A DNA stretch of 35,942 nt from Acidilobaceae archaeon (GTDB lineage Archaea; Thermoproteota; Thermoprotei_A; Sulfolobales; Acidilobaceae): positions 1 through 35,942 of the forward strand of contig JALSOR010000083.1 in NCBI GenBank assembly GCA_026986415.1, written 5' to 3'. The position numbers were made by a program, and so were the translations under genes. The first letter of the stretch is position 1, and every line of letters begins with the position of its first letter. This document shows, piece after piece, positions 7,129 through 14,747 of the stretch. The notes under the pieces were generated by a model, which was not told where the DNA came from, searched no databases, and saw only the letters and a list, made by a program, of their open reading frames with translations.

Positions 7129-7989
7129 GTGCCCCCCAGGGTTTCAAGCTACGCGAGGCCCACAGTATATGTTGTCAGGCCTGTGGACAACCTGGCTCAC
7201 GCTAGAAATCTCATGCTAAAGAAAAGGGTTAGCAGGCTCATCGTAGTTAACGATGAGGAGAAACCTATAGGCGTCCTGACAATAACAGACCTTTACAATG
7301 CGGTACTGGGCACCCACTATAACAGGCCGATTAACAAGATCCTGGTCGAAGAGGTTATGAGCAGGAACCCTATAACTATAGAGCCTACTAAGAGTATAAA
7401 GACGGCGGCCCAGATAATGTTGAAGTATAATATAGGTGGCCTCCCGGTAGTGGACAGCGAGGGGAGGCTAACCGGGATAATCACGAGGACGGACCTTGCA
7501 AGAGCGTTCGCCGAGAGGTTCGACGGTAAATACCTGGTTAGAGACCTGATGAGGCCAGCCTATGCTAAGGTCGAGCCGGGACACAGCATATATTATGTTG
7601 CTAGGATAATAGAGATGGACCCCTCCGGCAAGGTTGTCGTTATAGACGAGGACGAAAAACCGATAGGCATTATAACCAAGAGGGATCTAGCCTTCGCCTC
7701 CATACCGTTAGAGCAGAGGGTTAGCAGGGGAAAGGACAGGTATGTTAAGAGGAAAATAACACACCTCTACAGCGAGAAGATAGTGCCCGCACGTTACTAT
7801 CTAGTGCCCGTAGCCTCCGACATTATGACCCCGGACCCGATAACCACTACAGATAACGTTGACGCGGCGGAGGCAGCCGGACTCATGGTCAGAGAGGAAA
7901 TAGGCTCCCTACCGGTTGTCGACGAGAACGGCGTGCTGCAGGGCCTACTGACGAAGAGAGAAATACTGTATGCTATTGCTAGAAGTTAA
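7129..7989 (+). CDS. Four-CBS-domain protein (3 of 3)
   Basis: The 286-residue product again has four CBS units: ARPTVYVVRPVDN...GVLTITDLY, VMSRNPITI...GIITRTDLA, LMRPAYAKV...GIITKRDLA and IMTPDPITT...GLLTKREIL. An insertion rich in Arg/Lys and Tyr (KDRYVKRKITHLYSEK) separates domains 3 and 4. The start is set at GTG 7129 because GAGGTG at 7116-7121 lies 7 nt upstream; a TTG at 7114 in the same frame lacks this support. A pyrimidine-rich gap at 7070-7128 separates it from the second CBS gene and may contain a terminator. It converges with ftsY and overlaps its 3' end by 11 nt. Confidence 0.87.
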   Translation: MPPRVSSYARPTVYVVRPVDNLAHARNLMLKKRVSRLIVVNDEEKPIGVLTITDLYNAVLGTHYNRPINKILVEEVMSRNPITIEPTKSIKTAAQIMLKYNIGGLPVVDSEGRLTGIITRTDLARAFAERFDGKYLVRDLMRPAYAKVEPGHSIYYVARIIEMDPSGKVVVIDEDEKPIGIITKRDLAFASIPLEQRVSRGKDRYVKRKITHLYSEKIVPARYYLVPVASDIMTPDPITTTDNVDAAEAAGLMVREEIGSLPVVDENGVLQGLLTKREILYAIARS

Positions 7990-8908
7990 GGATCATGTTA
8001 ACATATTTTTCCGGGTTAAACTTCTCGATATCGTCGTATTCCTGGCCTACACCAATATATAATATGGGCTTCCTTATAGCGTAAGTCACGCTTATAGCCG
8101 TGCCGCCCTTAGTATCGGCATCCGTCTTAGTTAGTACTACACCGTCGACACCAACATTATCGTTGAAAAGCCTGGCCTGCTCCACGGCATCGTTCCCGGT
8201 TAGAGAGTCCACGACGAGAATCTTATAGTCCGGCTTCGTGACCCTGACGATCTTCCTCAGCTCGCCCATAAGATCATAATCGACATGCATCCTCCCTGCA
8301 GTGTCAACTAGGACCGCTTTGAACCCCCTACTCGACGCGTAGCTTATCGCGTCATGCGCCACACTCGCAGGGTCGGAACCATAGCGGCCCTTAACTATTG
8401 GCACCCCTATCCTCCTCGCATGCTCTTCGAGCTGCTCCTGCGCGCCGGCACGGAAAGTGTCTGCCGCCGCTAGGACTGGAGTGACACCGGCTTTCTTCAT
8501 CTTATACGCTATTTTAGCGATAGTAGTTGTTTTGCCTACACCGTTAACGCCTAGGAAGACGACGACGAGCGGTGGTTCTCCTGACCGGCGGTTCTTTGCC
8601 TCTTCTACGATATCGAAGGAGTCGACGCTTAGGATCTCTAGGAGCTTGCTCCTGAGGGCCTCCCTAACTATACGCTCGATATCGTCCCCTCTCCGTATTT
8701 TTCTGCCAACAAGCGACCTCTTAACATGCTCAACTATCTCTTCTGCAACATCAAACGCTACATCGGCCTCTATTAACTCCATCAAGAGCTCGTCTAGGGT
8801 GTCCTGAAGGTCCGACTCTTTTATCTCCCTATAAGCGATCCTCTCTGCTACACGCGTCTTAAGGCTTTCTGCTGTCTTCGAGAATGCTTTTTTGAGCTTG
8901 TCGAACAT
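7979..8908 (-). CDS. ftsY: Signal recognition particle receptor FtsY
   Basis: The 309-residue GTPase has an N-terminal helical N domain (about 1-105) and a G domain with P-loop GVNGVGKTTT at 120-129, DTAGR at 202-206 and TKTD at 260-263. The DTFRAGAQEQL segment is typical of the SRP GTPases. It is the membrane docking partner of Ffh/SRP54 in co-translational targeting. It lacks the long acidic A domain of bacterial FtsY, as is usual for archaea. The gene ends the minus-strand cluster with prefoldin alpha, LX and aIF6, an arrangement conserved in many archaea. A TATA-like sequence in the 104-nt gap upstream suggests it also has its own promoter. Confidence 0.96.
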   Translation of the reverse strand: MFDKLKKAFSKTAESLKTRVAERIAYREIKESDLQDTLDELLMELIEADVAFDVAEEIVEHVKRSLVGRKIRRGDDIERIVREALRSKLLEILSVDSFDIVEEAKNRRSGEPPLVVVFLGVNGVGKTTTIAKIAYKMKKAGVTPVLAAADTFRAGAQEQLEEHARRIGVPIVKGRYGSDPASVAHDAISYASSRGFKAVLVDTAGRMHVDYDLMGELRKIVRVTKPDYKILVVDSLTGNDAVEQARLFNDNVGVDGVVLTKTDADTKGGTAISVTYAIRKPILYIGVGQEYDDIEKFNPEKYVNMILNF

Positions 8909-8970
8909 TCCCGGTCACGCCCGCTCCTCCCATTTACAGTTTAACTACTAGAACAAATATGAAGAAAATA

Positions 8971-8980
8971 ATATAAAATA
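8971..8980 (-). promoter_or_regulatory. Putative TATA box of ftsY
   Basis: On the minus strand this reads TATTTTATAT, inside a very AT-rich gap between prefoldin alpha and ftsY. It would place the transcript start about 40 nt upstream of the ftsY ATG. Confidence 0.35.
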
Positions 8981-9012
8981 CTTGTACTCTATCTAATGCT
9001 GGGAGAGGAAAA

Positions 9013-9474
9013 CTATTTCTTCTCGCCCTTCTGGCCGGCCATTACAGCCGCCTGCGCGGCAAGTGCCGCCTGCTGTAGGAGGCTCTCTGCCGCTTCCAAG
9101 GCCCGGACTGTTTCTGCATGCTCAGCCTTGAGCTCCCCTATCCTCTTAGACAGTATCCTCTCCCTGTCTTCAAGTATCTGTATCGCCTGCTCGCTTGGTA
9201 GTTTGACGTAAATGTTCTCCCCTAGACGTATAATACTCTTATCCTTCTCCTCAACCCTAACCTTTATGATCGCATTATAATCCGGATCTGTCGGTGCTAG
9301 CAGAACGTCGTTCTCCGATGATGCCTTTATAGTCTCTCTCGCCCTCGCAGTGTTTAGCCTTGCCCTTTCCAGCTCCGCTATAGCGGCCTCCAGCTGTGCC
9401 AGCCTCTGCCTTAGGAGCTCCACTTGCGCCATTAGAGCGTTCGGGTCTATAGCGGGTTGTGCCTGCTTGCTCAT
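9013..9474 (-). CDS. pfdA: Prefoldin alpha subunit
   Basis: With the start used here the product has 153 residues and the prefoldin alpha layout: an N-terminal coiled-coil helix (LMAQVELLRQRLAQLEAAIAEL), a central beta region (ENDVLLAPTDPDYNAIIKVRV) and a C-terminal coiled coil ending in a Lys-rich tail. Prefoldin is the hexameric (two alpha, four beta) jellyfish-shaped chaperone that passes unfolded proteins to the thermosome. The start at ATG 9474 overlaps the stop codon of the LX gene by one base and has GGGTGA 6-7 nt upstream. An ATG at 9489 is possible but has no ribosome-binding site. Confidence 0.92.
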   Translation of the reverse strand: MSKQAQPAIDPNALMAQVELLRQRLAQLEAAIAELERARLNTARARETIKASSENDVLLAPTDPDYNAIIKVRVEEKDKSIIRLGENIYVKLPSEQAIQILEDRERILSKRIGELKAEHAETVRALEAAESLLQQAALAAQAAVMAGQKGEKK

Positions 9475-9740
9475 TACGCTTTCACCCATTTCTCTAGTTG
9501 TGATAGCCTGAGGATGTTTATGTCGTCTATCTCCTCTAAGGGTACGACCTCTATCTTCTCTATTTTTATATGATACCTTTTCAGCTTGTGCCTGCTACCG
9601 AGATCGCTATAGACCTTCTCTATAGCGTGCTCGGGCTTGAGCGCCCTCACCAGTATGGAGAACTTCCTCCACTCCGGGAATCTATCGTGGGAGAGCATCA
9701 TCCTGCCGCTGACCCTGAACACTTTAACCTCACTGCTCAT
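9474..9740 (-). CDS. rplX: Large ribosomal subunit protein LX (L18ae/L20a)
   Basis: The 88-residue product (VKVFRVSGRMMLS...FSILVRALKPEHAIEKVYSDLGSRHKL...IEKIEVV) matches archaeal LX, the homologue of the eukaryotic L18a domain. The pattern of a short strand, a helix containing EHAIEKVYS and a GSRHKL(K) turn is characteristic. The start is ATG 9740, with GGTGAGG just upstream, so it overlaps the end of the aIF6 gene by 11 nt. It lies between aIF6 and prefoldin alpha, its common archaeal neighbours. Confidence 0.93.
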   Translation of the reverse strand: MSSEVKVFRVSGRMMLSHDRFPEWRKFSILVRALKPEHAIEKVYSDLGSRHKLKRYHIKIEKIEVVPLEEIDDINILRLSQLEKWVKA

Positions 9741-10422
9741 TCTCCTCACCTCCTCCAAGCGCCATCTGTATCCTGGCCAGCTCGGGACCCCTCGTCTCAC
9801 CGCCTACTAGGGCCCCGTTACTGTTGGCCACCAGGCCTGTTCTAACGAATGAGACGCCGAAATTAACCGTTCCCGTCATGAACGGGACGCCGAAAAACTC
9901 GGATAAGAATTCTACCTCCTCTTCGGTAGCGTCGGGATGGACCAGGCCTCCACGGTTCGTAACGACAATAACGCTGCCAACAGTGCCTACTCCCGCTATG
10001 GCCCTCTCTTCCACTTCAACGTCGAGGACGTCTCGGATCAACTGTACAGATTCCCTCTCCAAGCCGGGATAGACAAGGGCGGCCTTATCGTTTGCAGCTA
10101 TAAGGTTGCCTACCGCGTTATTCTTCGAGGGTAGAACCTCCACGGGAACGTCTAGCGCGTCTCTCAGCCGTTTGATTTCCTCCTCCCTTGCAGTCGATCC
10201 TACGAGGACCCCCTTACTGTTACCCGCGAGGAGGACTCCTATAAGCCTGCTACCTCCCACGAGCGTTTTCACAATGTCAACCTTCAACACTTCGGCTACT
10301 ACCGTTTCGGCCTCACTATCAATATCTTCGGGTACTATTACAAACCTGTCAGTAGCGTGAATATAGACTCCAATGTTAGAGTTCCCCATGAGATTTAGTA
10401 TTGCAACCTCGAATTTAGCCAA
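9730..10422 (-). CDS. eif6: Translation initiation factor 6 (aIF6)
   Basis: The 230-residue product has the fivefold pseudo-repeat of eIF6. Each repeat has a hydrophobic strand, an asparagine-glycine or related turn (GNSKGVLV, ANDKAALV, TNRGGLVHPD, ANSNGALVG) and a TEEE/REEEIKRL-type helix. aIF6 binds the large ribosomal subunit near L14 and L24e and prevents subunit joining. The TTG start at 10422 is supported by GGAGGTG about 8 nt upstream. The stop overlaps the start of LX. A 145-nt gap separates it from the L31e gene ahead. Confidence 0.95.
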   Translation of the reverse strand: MAKFEVAILNLMGNSNIGVYIHATDRFVIVPEDIDSEAETVVAEVLKVDIVKTLVGGSRLIGVLLAGNSKGVLVGSTAREEEIKRLRDALDVPVEVLPSKNNAVGNLIAANDKAALVYPGLERESVQLIRDVLDVEVEERAIAGVGTVGSVIVVTNRGGLVHPDATEEEVEFLSEFFGVPFMTGTVNFGVSFVRTGLVANSNGALVGGETRGPELARIQMALGGGEENEQ

Positions 10423-10519
10423 CCACTACACCTCCATACTAGCATGTCTGGTGTTACTCCACGCTATATGTAGGGTTCGAACGTGCGGATAGCCCTTCGC
10501 CGCCAAGCCTGGCTGTGCG

Positions 10520-10557
10520 CCTGCCTCGAGCGCCTGTAGTATCCTGCGCGTGGCAGG
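10520..10557 (-). other. Inverted repeat in the L31e-aIF6 gap
   Basis: CCTGCC at 10520-10525 pairs with GGCAGG at 10552-10557, and inside GCGC at 10530-10533 pairs with GCGC at 10546-10549. On the minus strand the outer stem is followed after 3 nt by ACA, as in an H/ACA guide hairpin. The internal loop (4 and 2 nt) is too small for a pseudouridylation pocket. It may be a processing or attenuation structure inside the ribosomal-protein transcript. Confidence 0.3.
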
Positions 10558-10567
10558 TATTCTCAGC

Positions 10568-10918
10568 CTACTTAGCAGCGGTTGCGGGCTGGAAGGGGCC
10601 TGGTTTCAGCTCTTTTGGTGCGAGCTTGACTTTAGCGACTGTTATCTTCTTCTTTTCCTCTTCCTCTTCTTCTTCGACCTCGTATACGAGCACTAGGATC
10701 TTAACCCTTCTCGGGGGCTTCTCTCTCCCCTTCGACCATATGTAATTGTTAACCTCATTGTAGACGACTATCCTATCAGCCTTAACATGCCTCGCCACGA
10801 ACCTTTTCAGGAGCTTTACAGCCCTATCAGCCCTGTTAGTCCTCCTACCCCAGTATACCCTTGAGAGGGGGACAACGTATACGAAGCCTTTGACCAGCCT
10901 GCTCTTCTCATCCGCCAT
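10568..10918 (-). CDS. rpl31e: Large ribosomal subunit protein L31e
   Basis: The 116-residue product has the L31e core: VYVVPLSRVYWGRRTNRADRAVKLL, then RFVARHVKADRIVVYNEVNNYIWSKG and PPRRVKILV. L31e surrounds the polypeptide exit tunnel and helps bind SRP and nascent-chain factors. It is longer than usual because of a C-terminal tail with a run of glutamates (about seven) and a KKK cluster, then an Ala/Pro-rich end. The ATG at 10918 follows the L39e gene on the same strand, the conserved archaeal L39e-L31e pair. Confidence 0.96.
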   Translation of the reverse strand: MADEKSRLVKGFVYVVPLSRVYWGRRTNRADRAVKLLKRFVARHVKADRIVVYNEVNNYIWSKGREKPPRRVKILVLVYEVEEEEEEEKKKITVAKVKLAPKELKPGPFQPATAAK

Positions 10919-10945
10919 AGCATTCCACCCTTAAAGGTTAGACTA

Positions 10946-11101
10946 TCACTTTTTCAGCTTGCTAATCCTCCAGTGCCTCCTGTGAGCGTTAACCGTTACA
11001 CGCCTGTTCGTCTTCAATATGACCCAGGCCGGGACAGGGCTGTTCGATTTGAGCGCCTTCGCCAGCCTGAGCTTCCTCGCTAGAGGCTTGTTCCTAGCCA
11101 T
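10946..11101 (-). CDS. rpl39e: Large ribosomal subunit protein L39e
   Basis: This short gene encodes 51 residues beginning [20 protein letters not shown], then [18 protein letters not shown] and ending in a basic [13 protein letters not shown] tail. This is the standard L39e sequence pattern and length. L39e lines the peptide exit tunnel. It starts with ATG at 11101 and stops with TGA at 10946. It lies 27 nt before L31e, the usual archaeal order, and 32 nt after the PDCD5-like gene, in one operon. Confidence 0.95.
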   Translation of the reverse strand: MARNKPLARKLRLAKALKSNSPVPAWVILKTNRRVTVNAHRRHWRISKLKK

Positions 11102-11133
11102 TCACCGCACCCCGGCACCTAGCCATGCCCTAT

Positions 11134-11475
11134 CTACTTTCTCTTAAACTTTATCTGGAAGTCACGCCTTGTTCTCCTGTCCAGCTCCAGCAATATAGCT
11201 TTAACCTGGTCGTCATCGACGGGTGTCGGGAGCCTTCCAGCCTGTACGAGCTGTATTATTAGGTCCTCGGCCGCTCTTGCGAGCTCCGGTTTTACAAGTT
11301 TAAGGTTGGAGAGCCTCTCCCTTGCTTTCAGTGTTAGTATGCCTCTTAGCAGGGCTTGCCGTTTGGCTTCTAGCTCTGCCTCCATCTGCTTTCTCTTCTC
11401 TTCCTCTTCCATCTGCTTTCTCAGTTCTAGAAGCTTCCTCCTCCTGATTTCTTCCAGCTCATCATCATACGACAA
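11134..11475 (-). CDS. PDCD5-family DNA-binding protein
   Basis: The 113-residue product matches the PDCD5/TFAR19 family. It has a charged N-terminal helix (DDELEEIRRRKLLELRKQ), an Arg/Lys/Glu-rich linker, then a three-helix core containing LTLKARERLSNLKLVKPELA and a C-terminal helix with DRRTRRDFQIKFKRK. Archaeal members are small basic proteins reported to bind DNA, and their exact role is unclear. The position upstream of L39e is conserved in archaea. The TTG at 11475 is the proposed start, with GGAAGG just upstream. Confidence 0.9.
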   Translation of the reverse strand: MSYDDELEEIRRRKLLELRKQMEEEEKRKQMEAELEAKRQALLRGILTLKARERLSNLKLVKPELARAAEDLIIQLVQAGRLPTPVDDDQVKAILLELDRRTRRDFQIKFKRK

Positions 11476-11676
11476 TACCTTCCACCCCGCATTGTTCAGA
11501 TTCGTGTAGTTGCTCCCTACCGCCGCCAGTTAGATATGTGTTGTATCGAACTTATAACCGCCTACAATTGCTTTGAATCACGCTTCACACGAACATAATA
11601 CAGTCAAATAATAATATGTTTTGTTAAAATAGTTCGAGCCCCACGTGCCGCCGGCAAGCGGCGAGCCTCAAGGCTT

Positions 11677-12141
11677 TTACTCGTAGCGTTTAAGCGATGG
11701 AACCTCCTTCACGGTCTCCTGGAAAACCTCCTTAGCAGTCTTATCTAGAAGACTCCTCCCGGCGGCCGTGAGGGTTCTCCCCTTCCTCGGAACCTTTACC
11801 ACGAGACCGGCCTTTTCTAATTGTTGGAGTATTTTCCTGGCGACGCTGCCACTACCCTTCCTGAAATGCTCTGGGGCGCTACCCCTGTTCTGCCTTCCCC
11901 CATAGATTGTGCGGAACGATTCTATGCCTATCGGCTCTCCAGACTTGTATAGTTTCCTTAGGATTGATGCGGCCCTTACATACCACCAGTCGGGATCCTC
12001 GGGCGGCTTCTCCTTATGGACTCCCGTTTTAGCGTAGAACGCCCAGGCCGGGGGCTTCACAGTGTCGCCGTACTCTTTCTTCAGCTTTTCTGCTACTGCC
12101 TTTATCAGCTTGTCCGCGGGTACTTCCAGCGCGTTAACCAT
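11677..12141 (-). CDS. rps19e: Small ribosomal subunit protein S19e
   Basis: The 154-residue product matches S19e in full: VPADKLIKAVAEKL, PPAWAFYAKTGVHKEKPPEDPDWWYVRAASILRKLY, then YGGRQNRGSAPEHFRKGSGSVARKILQQLEKAGLV. S19e is a winged-helix protein of the small-subunit head, needed for 16S/18S maturation. The ATG at 12141 is the start. It lies 47 nt after the CRM-domain gene on the same strand. After its stop, the 201-nt gap to PDCD5 holds a short GCCGCC/GCGGC hairpin and an AT-rich promoter-like sequence. Confidence 0.96.
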   Translation of the reverse strand: MVNALEVPADKLIKAVAEKLKKEYGDTVKPPAWAFYAKTGVHKEKPPEDPDWWYVRAASILRKLYKSGEPIGIESFRTIYGGRQNRGSAPEHFRKGSGSVARKILQQLEKAGLVVKVPRKGRTLTAAGRSLLDKTAKEVFQETVKEVPSLKRYE

Positions 12142-12188
12142 GCCTCTAACCCTCCTAGAGTGTGTCTGCTCTTATAGGATTTTAAACT

Positions 12189-12467
12189 CTAATCCTTTTC
12201 CCGGTAGAGTACGAATGTTCTCCCTCTAACCCCTACAAGTTTAGCGTTTAGGGCTTTGGCTATTTCTCTTGCCAGTATTCTCCTGTCTGCCCCTCCCATG
12301 GCTTCTATTGCCGTTTTCAGCATCTTTACTTTTACTATTTTCTTCTTTTTCAATCTTAGATCTATTTCTCGGAGAATCTCCTCCGTTACCCCCTTCTTCC
12401 CTATTATCACGTCCGGGCTCGAGTGATGGGCCATCCTGGCCCTTCTCGCGTCCTCCCCTGGCAACAC
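12189..12467 (-). CDS. CRM-domain (YhbY-like) RNA-binding protein
   Basis: The 92-residue product is a single CRM domain. It has DVIIGKKGVTEEILREIDLRLKKKKIVKVKML, where GKKG is the GxxG RNA-binding loop, then IAKALNAKLVGVRGRTFVLYR. Bacterial YhbY and archaeal relatives associate with pre-ribosomal particles. A start at GTG 12467 is preferred because AGGAGGAG lies about 8 nt upstream; an ATG at 12434 would remove 11 residues. The first 227 nt overlap the 3' end of the RNase P subunit gene in another frame, a long overlap for an archaeon. Confidence 0.85.
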   Translation of the reverse strand: MLPGEDARRARMAHHSSPDVIIGKKGVTEEILREIDLRLKKKKIVKVKMLKTAIEAMGGADRRILAREIAKALNAKLVGVRGRTFVLYREKD

Positions 12468-12801
12468 TCCTACTCCTCCTGTAAGGTATCCTATGAATCC
12501 AGCCGCAAGCTAAACACTTAACCGTTCTATATGCTAGCCCTCCCTGGCTGTTCAACCGTACAGTCGCTGTCACGCCCGGTATTAATGGAATACCGCAATT
12601 CCTACATAGGCCCCTCTTAACCCTTCTCGGCGGCCGCACGCCGGTGTGCATTGACAGTTCCAATATGTGCTTGCCGAGCATCGAAGCGTAGCTCCAGTCC
12701 CCGCGGCGGGCAGCATCTACGGCTAGACTGTAGAGGTAGAGTATTCTCTGCCTTACAAGATCTCTATAGTACCTATTCCTCCTATTAGGCTTCCTCCTCA
12801 A
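12241..12801 (-). CDS. rnp4: RNase P protein component 4 (Rpp21/Rpr2)
   Basis: The first 105 residues match archaeal Rnp4: a helical N-terminal part (LVRQRILYLYSLAVDAARR) and a zinc ribbon with CRNCG near residue 66 and CLACGW near 97. Rnp4 binds the specificity-side RNA of RNase P together with Rpp29 and aids tRNA 5'-end maturation. About 80 further residues are low-complexity and rich in Gly, Ser, Arg, Glu and Asn. They are encoded where the CRM gene lies in another frame, so this tail may be produced simply because the overlap constrains it. Start ATG at 12801 overlaps the DNA ligase stop by 17 nt. Confidence 0.9.
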   Translation of the reverse strand: MRRKPNRRNRYYRDLVRQRILYLYSLAVDAARRGDWSYASMLGKHILELSMHTGVRPPRRVKRGLCRNCGIPLIPGVTATVRLNSQGGLAYRTVKCLACGWIHRIPYRRSRSVARGGREKGQDGPSLEPGRDNREEGGNGGDSPRNRSKIEKEENSKSKDAENGNRSHGRGRQENTGKRNSQSPKR

Positions 12802-14641
12802 CTCTCCTCAGCTGCCTGGTGTACATCTCGTAGAGCTCATCCTCTGTCGTAGCATCTTCGGGCGCCTTGTCCGGCCTCCAACGTATGAATCTTGGGAATC
12901 TTATCGATATCCCCACGCCCTGCCTGACCCTGTTCATGCAGCATGTATGCATCGGGCTCAGTGTTAGCTCTGCCCCTAGTATTTCGGCTACAAATTTCGG
13001 CTCTATCCAGACGTCCGGCGTTATTTTAGAGTCCACCCTTGGGTGCTTATGCGGTATTATGTGGGGTTTCAGCATGTCCTGCATCCTCTCCAGCTCTTCG
13101 TCGGTGAAGCCTGTCGCCACTTTACATACGGTCCTGAACGTGTCCGTTGAGGGGCTGTATGCCGCCATTAACAGGCTACTTAGCTTTCCTCCCCTCTTCC
13201 CCTTGCCGTAGAAGGCGCCTACAACCACGAGGTCTACCGTGTCTACCATCTCGCTCTTGTAGTCCTTCTTCAGCTTCACCCATAGCCAGCCTCTTATGCC
13301 GGCCCTGTAAATGCTCCCCTCATGGATAGCCTTGACCATTACGCCTTCGGCTCCCTCCTCGATAGCCTGGAGGAAGAAGTTCCAGAGCTCTTCCGGGTTG
13401 TCAGTGTAGATCCCTCTGGCCAGTGTGAAGACGTCTGTCTTCTCTATTATCTCCTCGAGGCTCCTCCTCCTAGCCGGGAGGGGCTTGCTGGTAAGGTCTT
13501 CGTCGCCTCTCATCATGTTATCGAATAGGAATACTGCTACTGGCACTTCTTTCATGACCTTGTGGATATCGTGTTTCCTCTTCCTCTGCATTAGGAGCTG
13601 GAAGGGTAAGAGCTCCATCGTGTCCGGGTTGATCGCGACTATCTCTCCCTCAATTATCGCCTTCTCGGCTTTAACATGGTTCCGCACCATTTCCACAACA
13701 TCAGGATACATTCTGGTTATGTTCTCCAGCCTCCTGGAGAATATCCATACCTTGTCACCGTCCTTATGTATTTGGCCGCGCTCACCGTCATACTTGTATT
13801 CTACCAGCGCCTTGCCCCCCACCTTTCTCAGTATCTCCGCCGGGTCGCGTCCCCTCTCCGCTAGCATCGGCCTTATGGGGACTCCGACCTGAGGATGAAT
13901 ATTTTTGAGGGCGTCGATCCCCTTCTCTACGAGGAGCCTAGCTATATATCCCAGGTCCGCACGTAGATTGTAGGCCCTCTCAATTATCTCTCTAGCGTGG
14001 GGGCCGCCGCCGTACGCAGCGGCTAGAGCGTCCATTACTGTAGCGTCCCCGATGCCTACTCTTAGACGTCCCTCGACGAAACGCACAATGTACTTGGCCT
14101 CTAGGGGTTCAGCGTCCGAGAGGAGGCCTGCGAGGAGGCGGAGTTTCAGGTCCCTACTATTCTCGCCCTGAGCGTATGCCACTCTTAGGAGCGTGTTGTA
14201 TACCCTGGAGAGCGTGAGGGGTTCCACTTCCTCCTCCATGAACGCTAGGAGCCCGACTCCACGGCCACGCCTCTTAGACTTGTACTCCTCTGAGAAGCGC
14301 TCCGCGACCGTCCCTAGATCTCCGATAGACTGGTAGGTTTTGACTACTCTCTCCTCCGGCACTTTATAGGCGAGGGCGATAGCCTTTATCAGTAGTTTCT
14401 CCCCTACTCCGAGCTCCGGTATGTCTTTCCATTCGGGGCCGAGCTTCCCCTGTATAAGGTAGACGAGCTTATCTATTACTTGGGGAGGCGTTTTCTTCAC
14501 CAGTTTGACGAGTGCGAGGGTTAGCTGTGTCCTGCTAGTTATCCTCTCCATGATCGAGAATGTCCTAGCGACCTCGATGAATGGTAGATCGCTACTTCTA
14601 CTATTCTCTGAGGAGCCCTGCACCTTAGCATGCACCCCCAA
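12785..14641 (-). CDS. lig: ATP-dependent DNA ligase
   Basis: The product is 618 residues long from the TTG at 14641. It shows an N-terminal DNA-binding domain, then the adenylation domain with the nucleotidyl-lysine motif KYDGER (Lys283), EGEIVA, EGVMVK and WVKLKKDY, and an OB-fold C-terminal part. This is the archaeal/eukaryotic type I ligase that seals Okazaki fragments. The start is uncertain. Crenarchaeal ligases normally begin a few residues before PFIEVARTFS, so GTG at 14635 or 14623 may be used instead. No strong ribosome-binding site is visible for the first codon. The stop overlaps rnp4 by 17 nt, so the ligase heads a long minus-strand transcript. Confidence 0.95.
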   Translation of the reverse strand: MGVHAKVQGSSENSRSSDLPFIEVARTFSIMERITSRTQLTLALVKLVKKTPPQVIDKLVYLIQGKLGPEWKDIPELGVGEKLLIKAIALAYKVPEERVVKTYQSIGDLGTVAERFSEEYKSKRRGRGVGLLAFMEEEVEPLTLSRVYNTLLRVAYAQGENSRDLKLRLLAGLLSDAEPLEAKYIVRFVEGRLRVGIGDATVMDALAAAYGGGPHAREIIERAYNLRADLGYIARLLVEKGIDALKNIHPQVGVPIRPMLAERGRDPAEILRKVGGKALVEYKYDGERGQIHKDGDKVWIFSRRLENITRMYPDVVEMVRNHVKAEKAIIEGEIVAINPDTMELLPFQLLMQRKRKHDIHKVMKEVPVAVFLFDNMMRGDEDLTSKPLPARRRSLEEIIEKTDVFTLARGIYTDNPEELWNFFLQAIEEGAEGVMVKAIHEGSIYRAGIRGWLWVKLKKDYKSEMVDTVDLVVVGAFYGKGKRGGKLSSLLMAAYSPSTDTFRTVCKVATGFTDEELERMQDMLKPHIIPHKHPRVDSKITPDVWIEPKFVAEILGAELTLSPMHTCCMNRVRQGVGISIRFPRFIRWRPDKAPEDATTEDELYEMYTRQLRRVEEEA

Positions 14642-14704
14642 GCTACTACTAGTGTTAACCCCGAGGATTTAGGGGGTCTAGAAGGTGTCCTGCCGAGCGT
14701 TTGT

Positions 14705-14723
14705 CCATATACCATATTTTTCC
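14705..14723. promoter_or_regulatory. Shared AT-rich promoter element between lig and the C/D sRNA
   Basis: Read on the minus strand, the block (GGAAAAATATGGTATATG) has TATA-like sequences 65-80 nt before the ligase start. Read on the plus strand, CATATTTTTCC lies about 30 nt before the sRNA at 14748. Both directions fit archaeal promoter spacing, so the two transcripts may be divergent from one AT-rich block. This is a spacing argument only. Confidence 0.4.
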
Positions 14724-14747
14724 TTGAAGGGTAATAATACTCACTCA

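Noticed and set aside
10470-10500. GGGTTCGAAC-like sequence suggestive of a tRNA T arm
   Set aside because: Neither strand gives a paired T stem around the TTCGA loop, and no acceptor, D or anticodon arm could be built.
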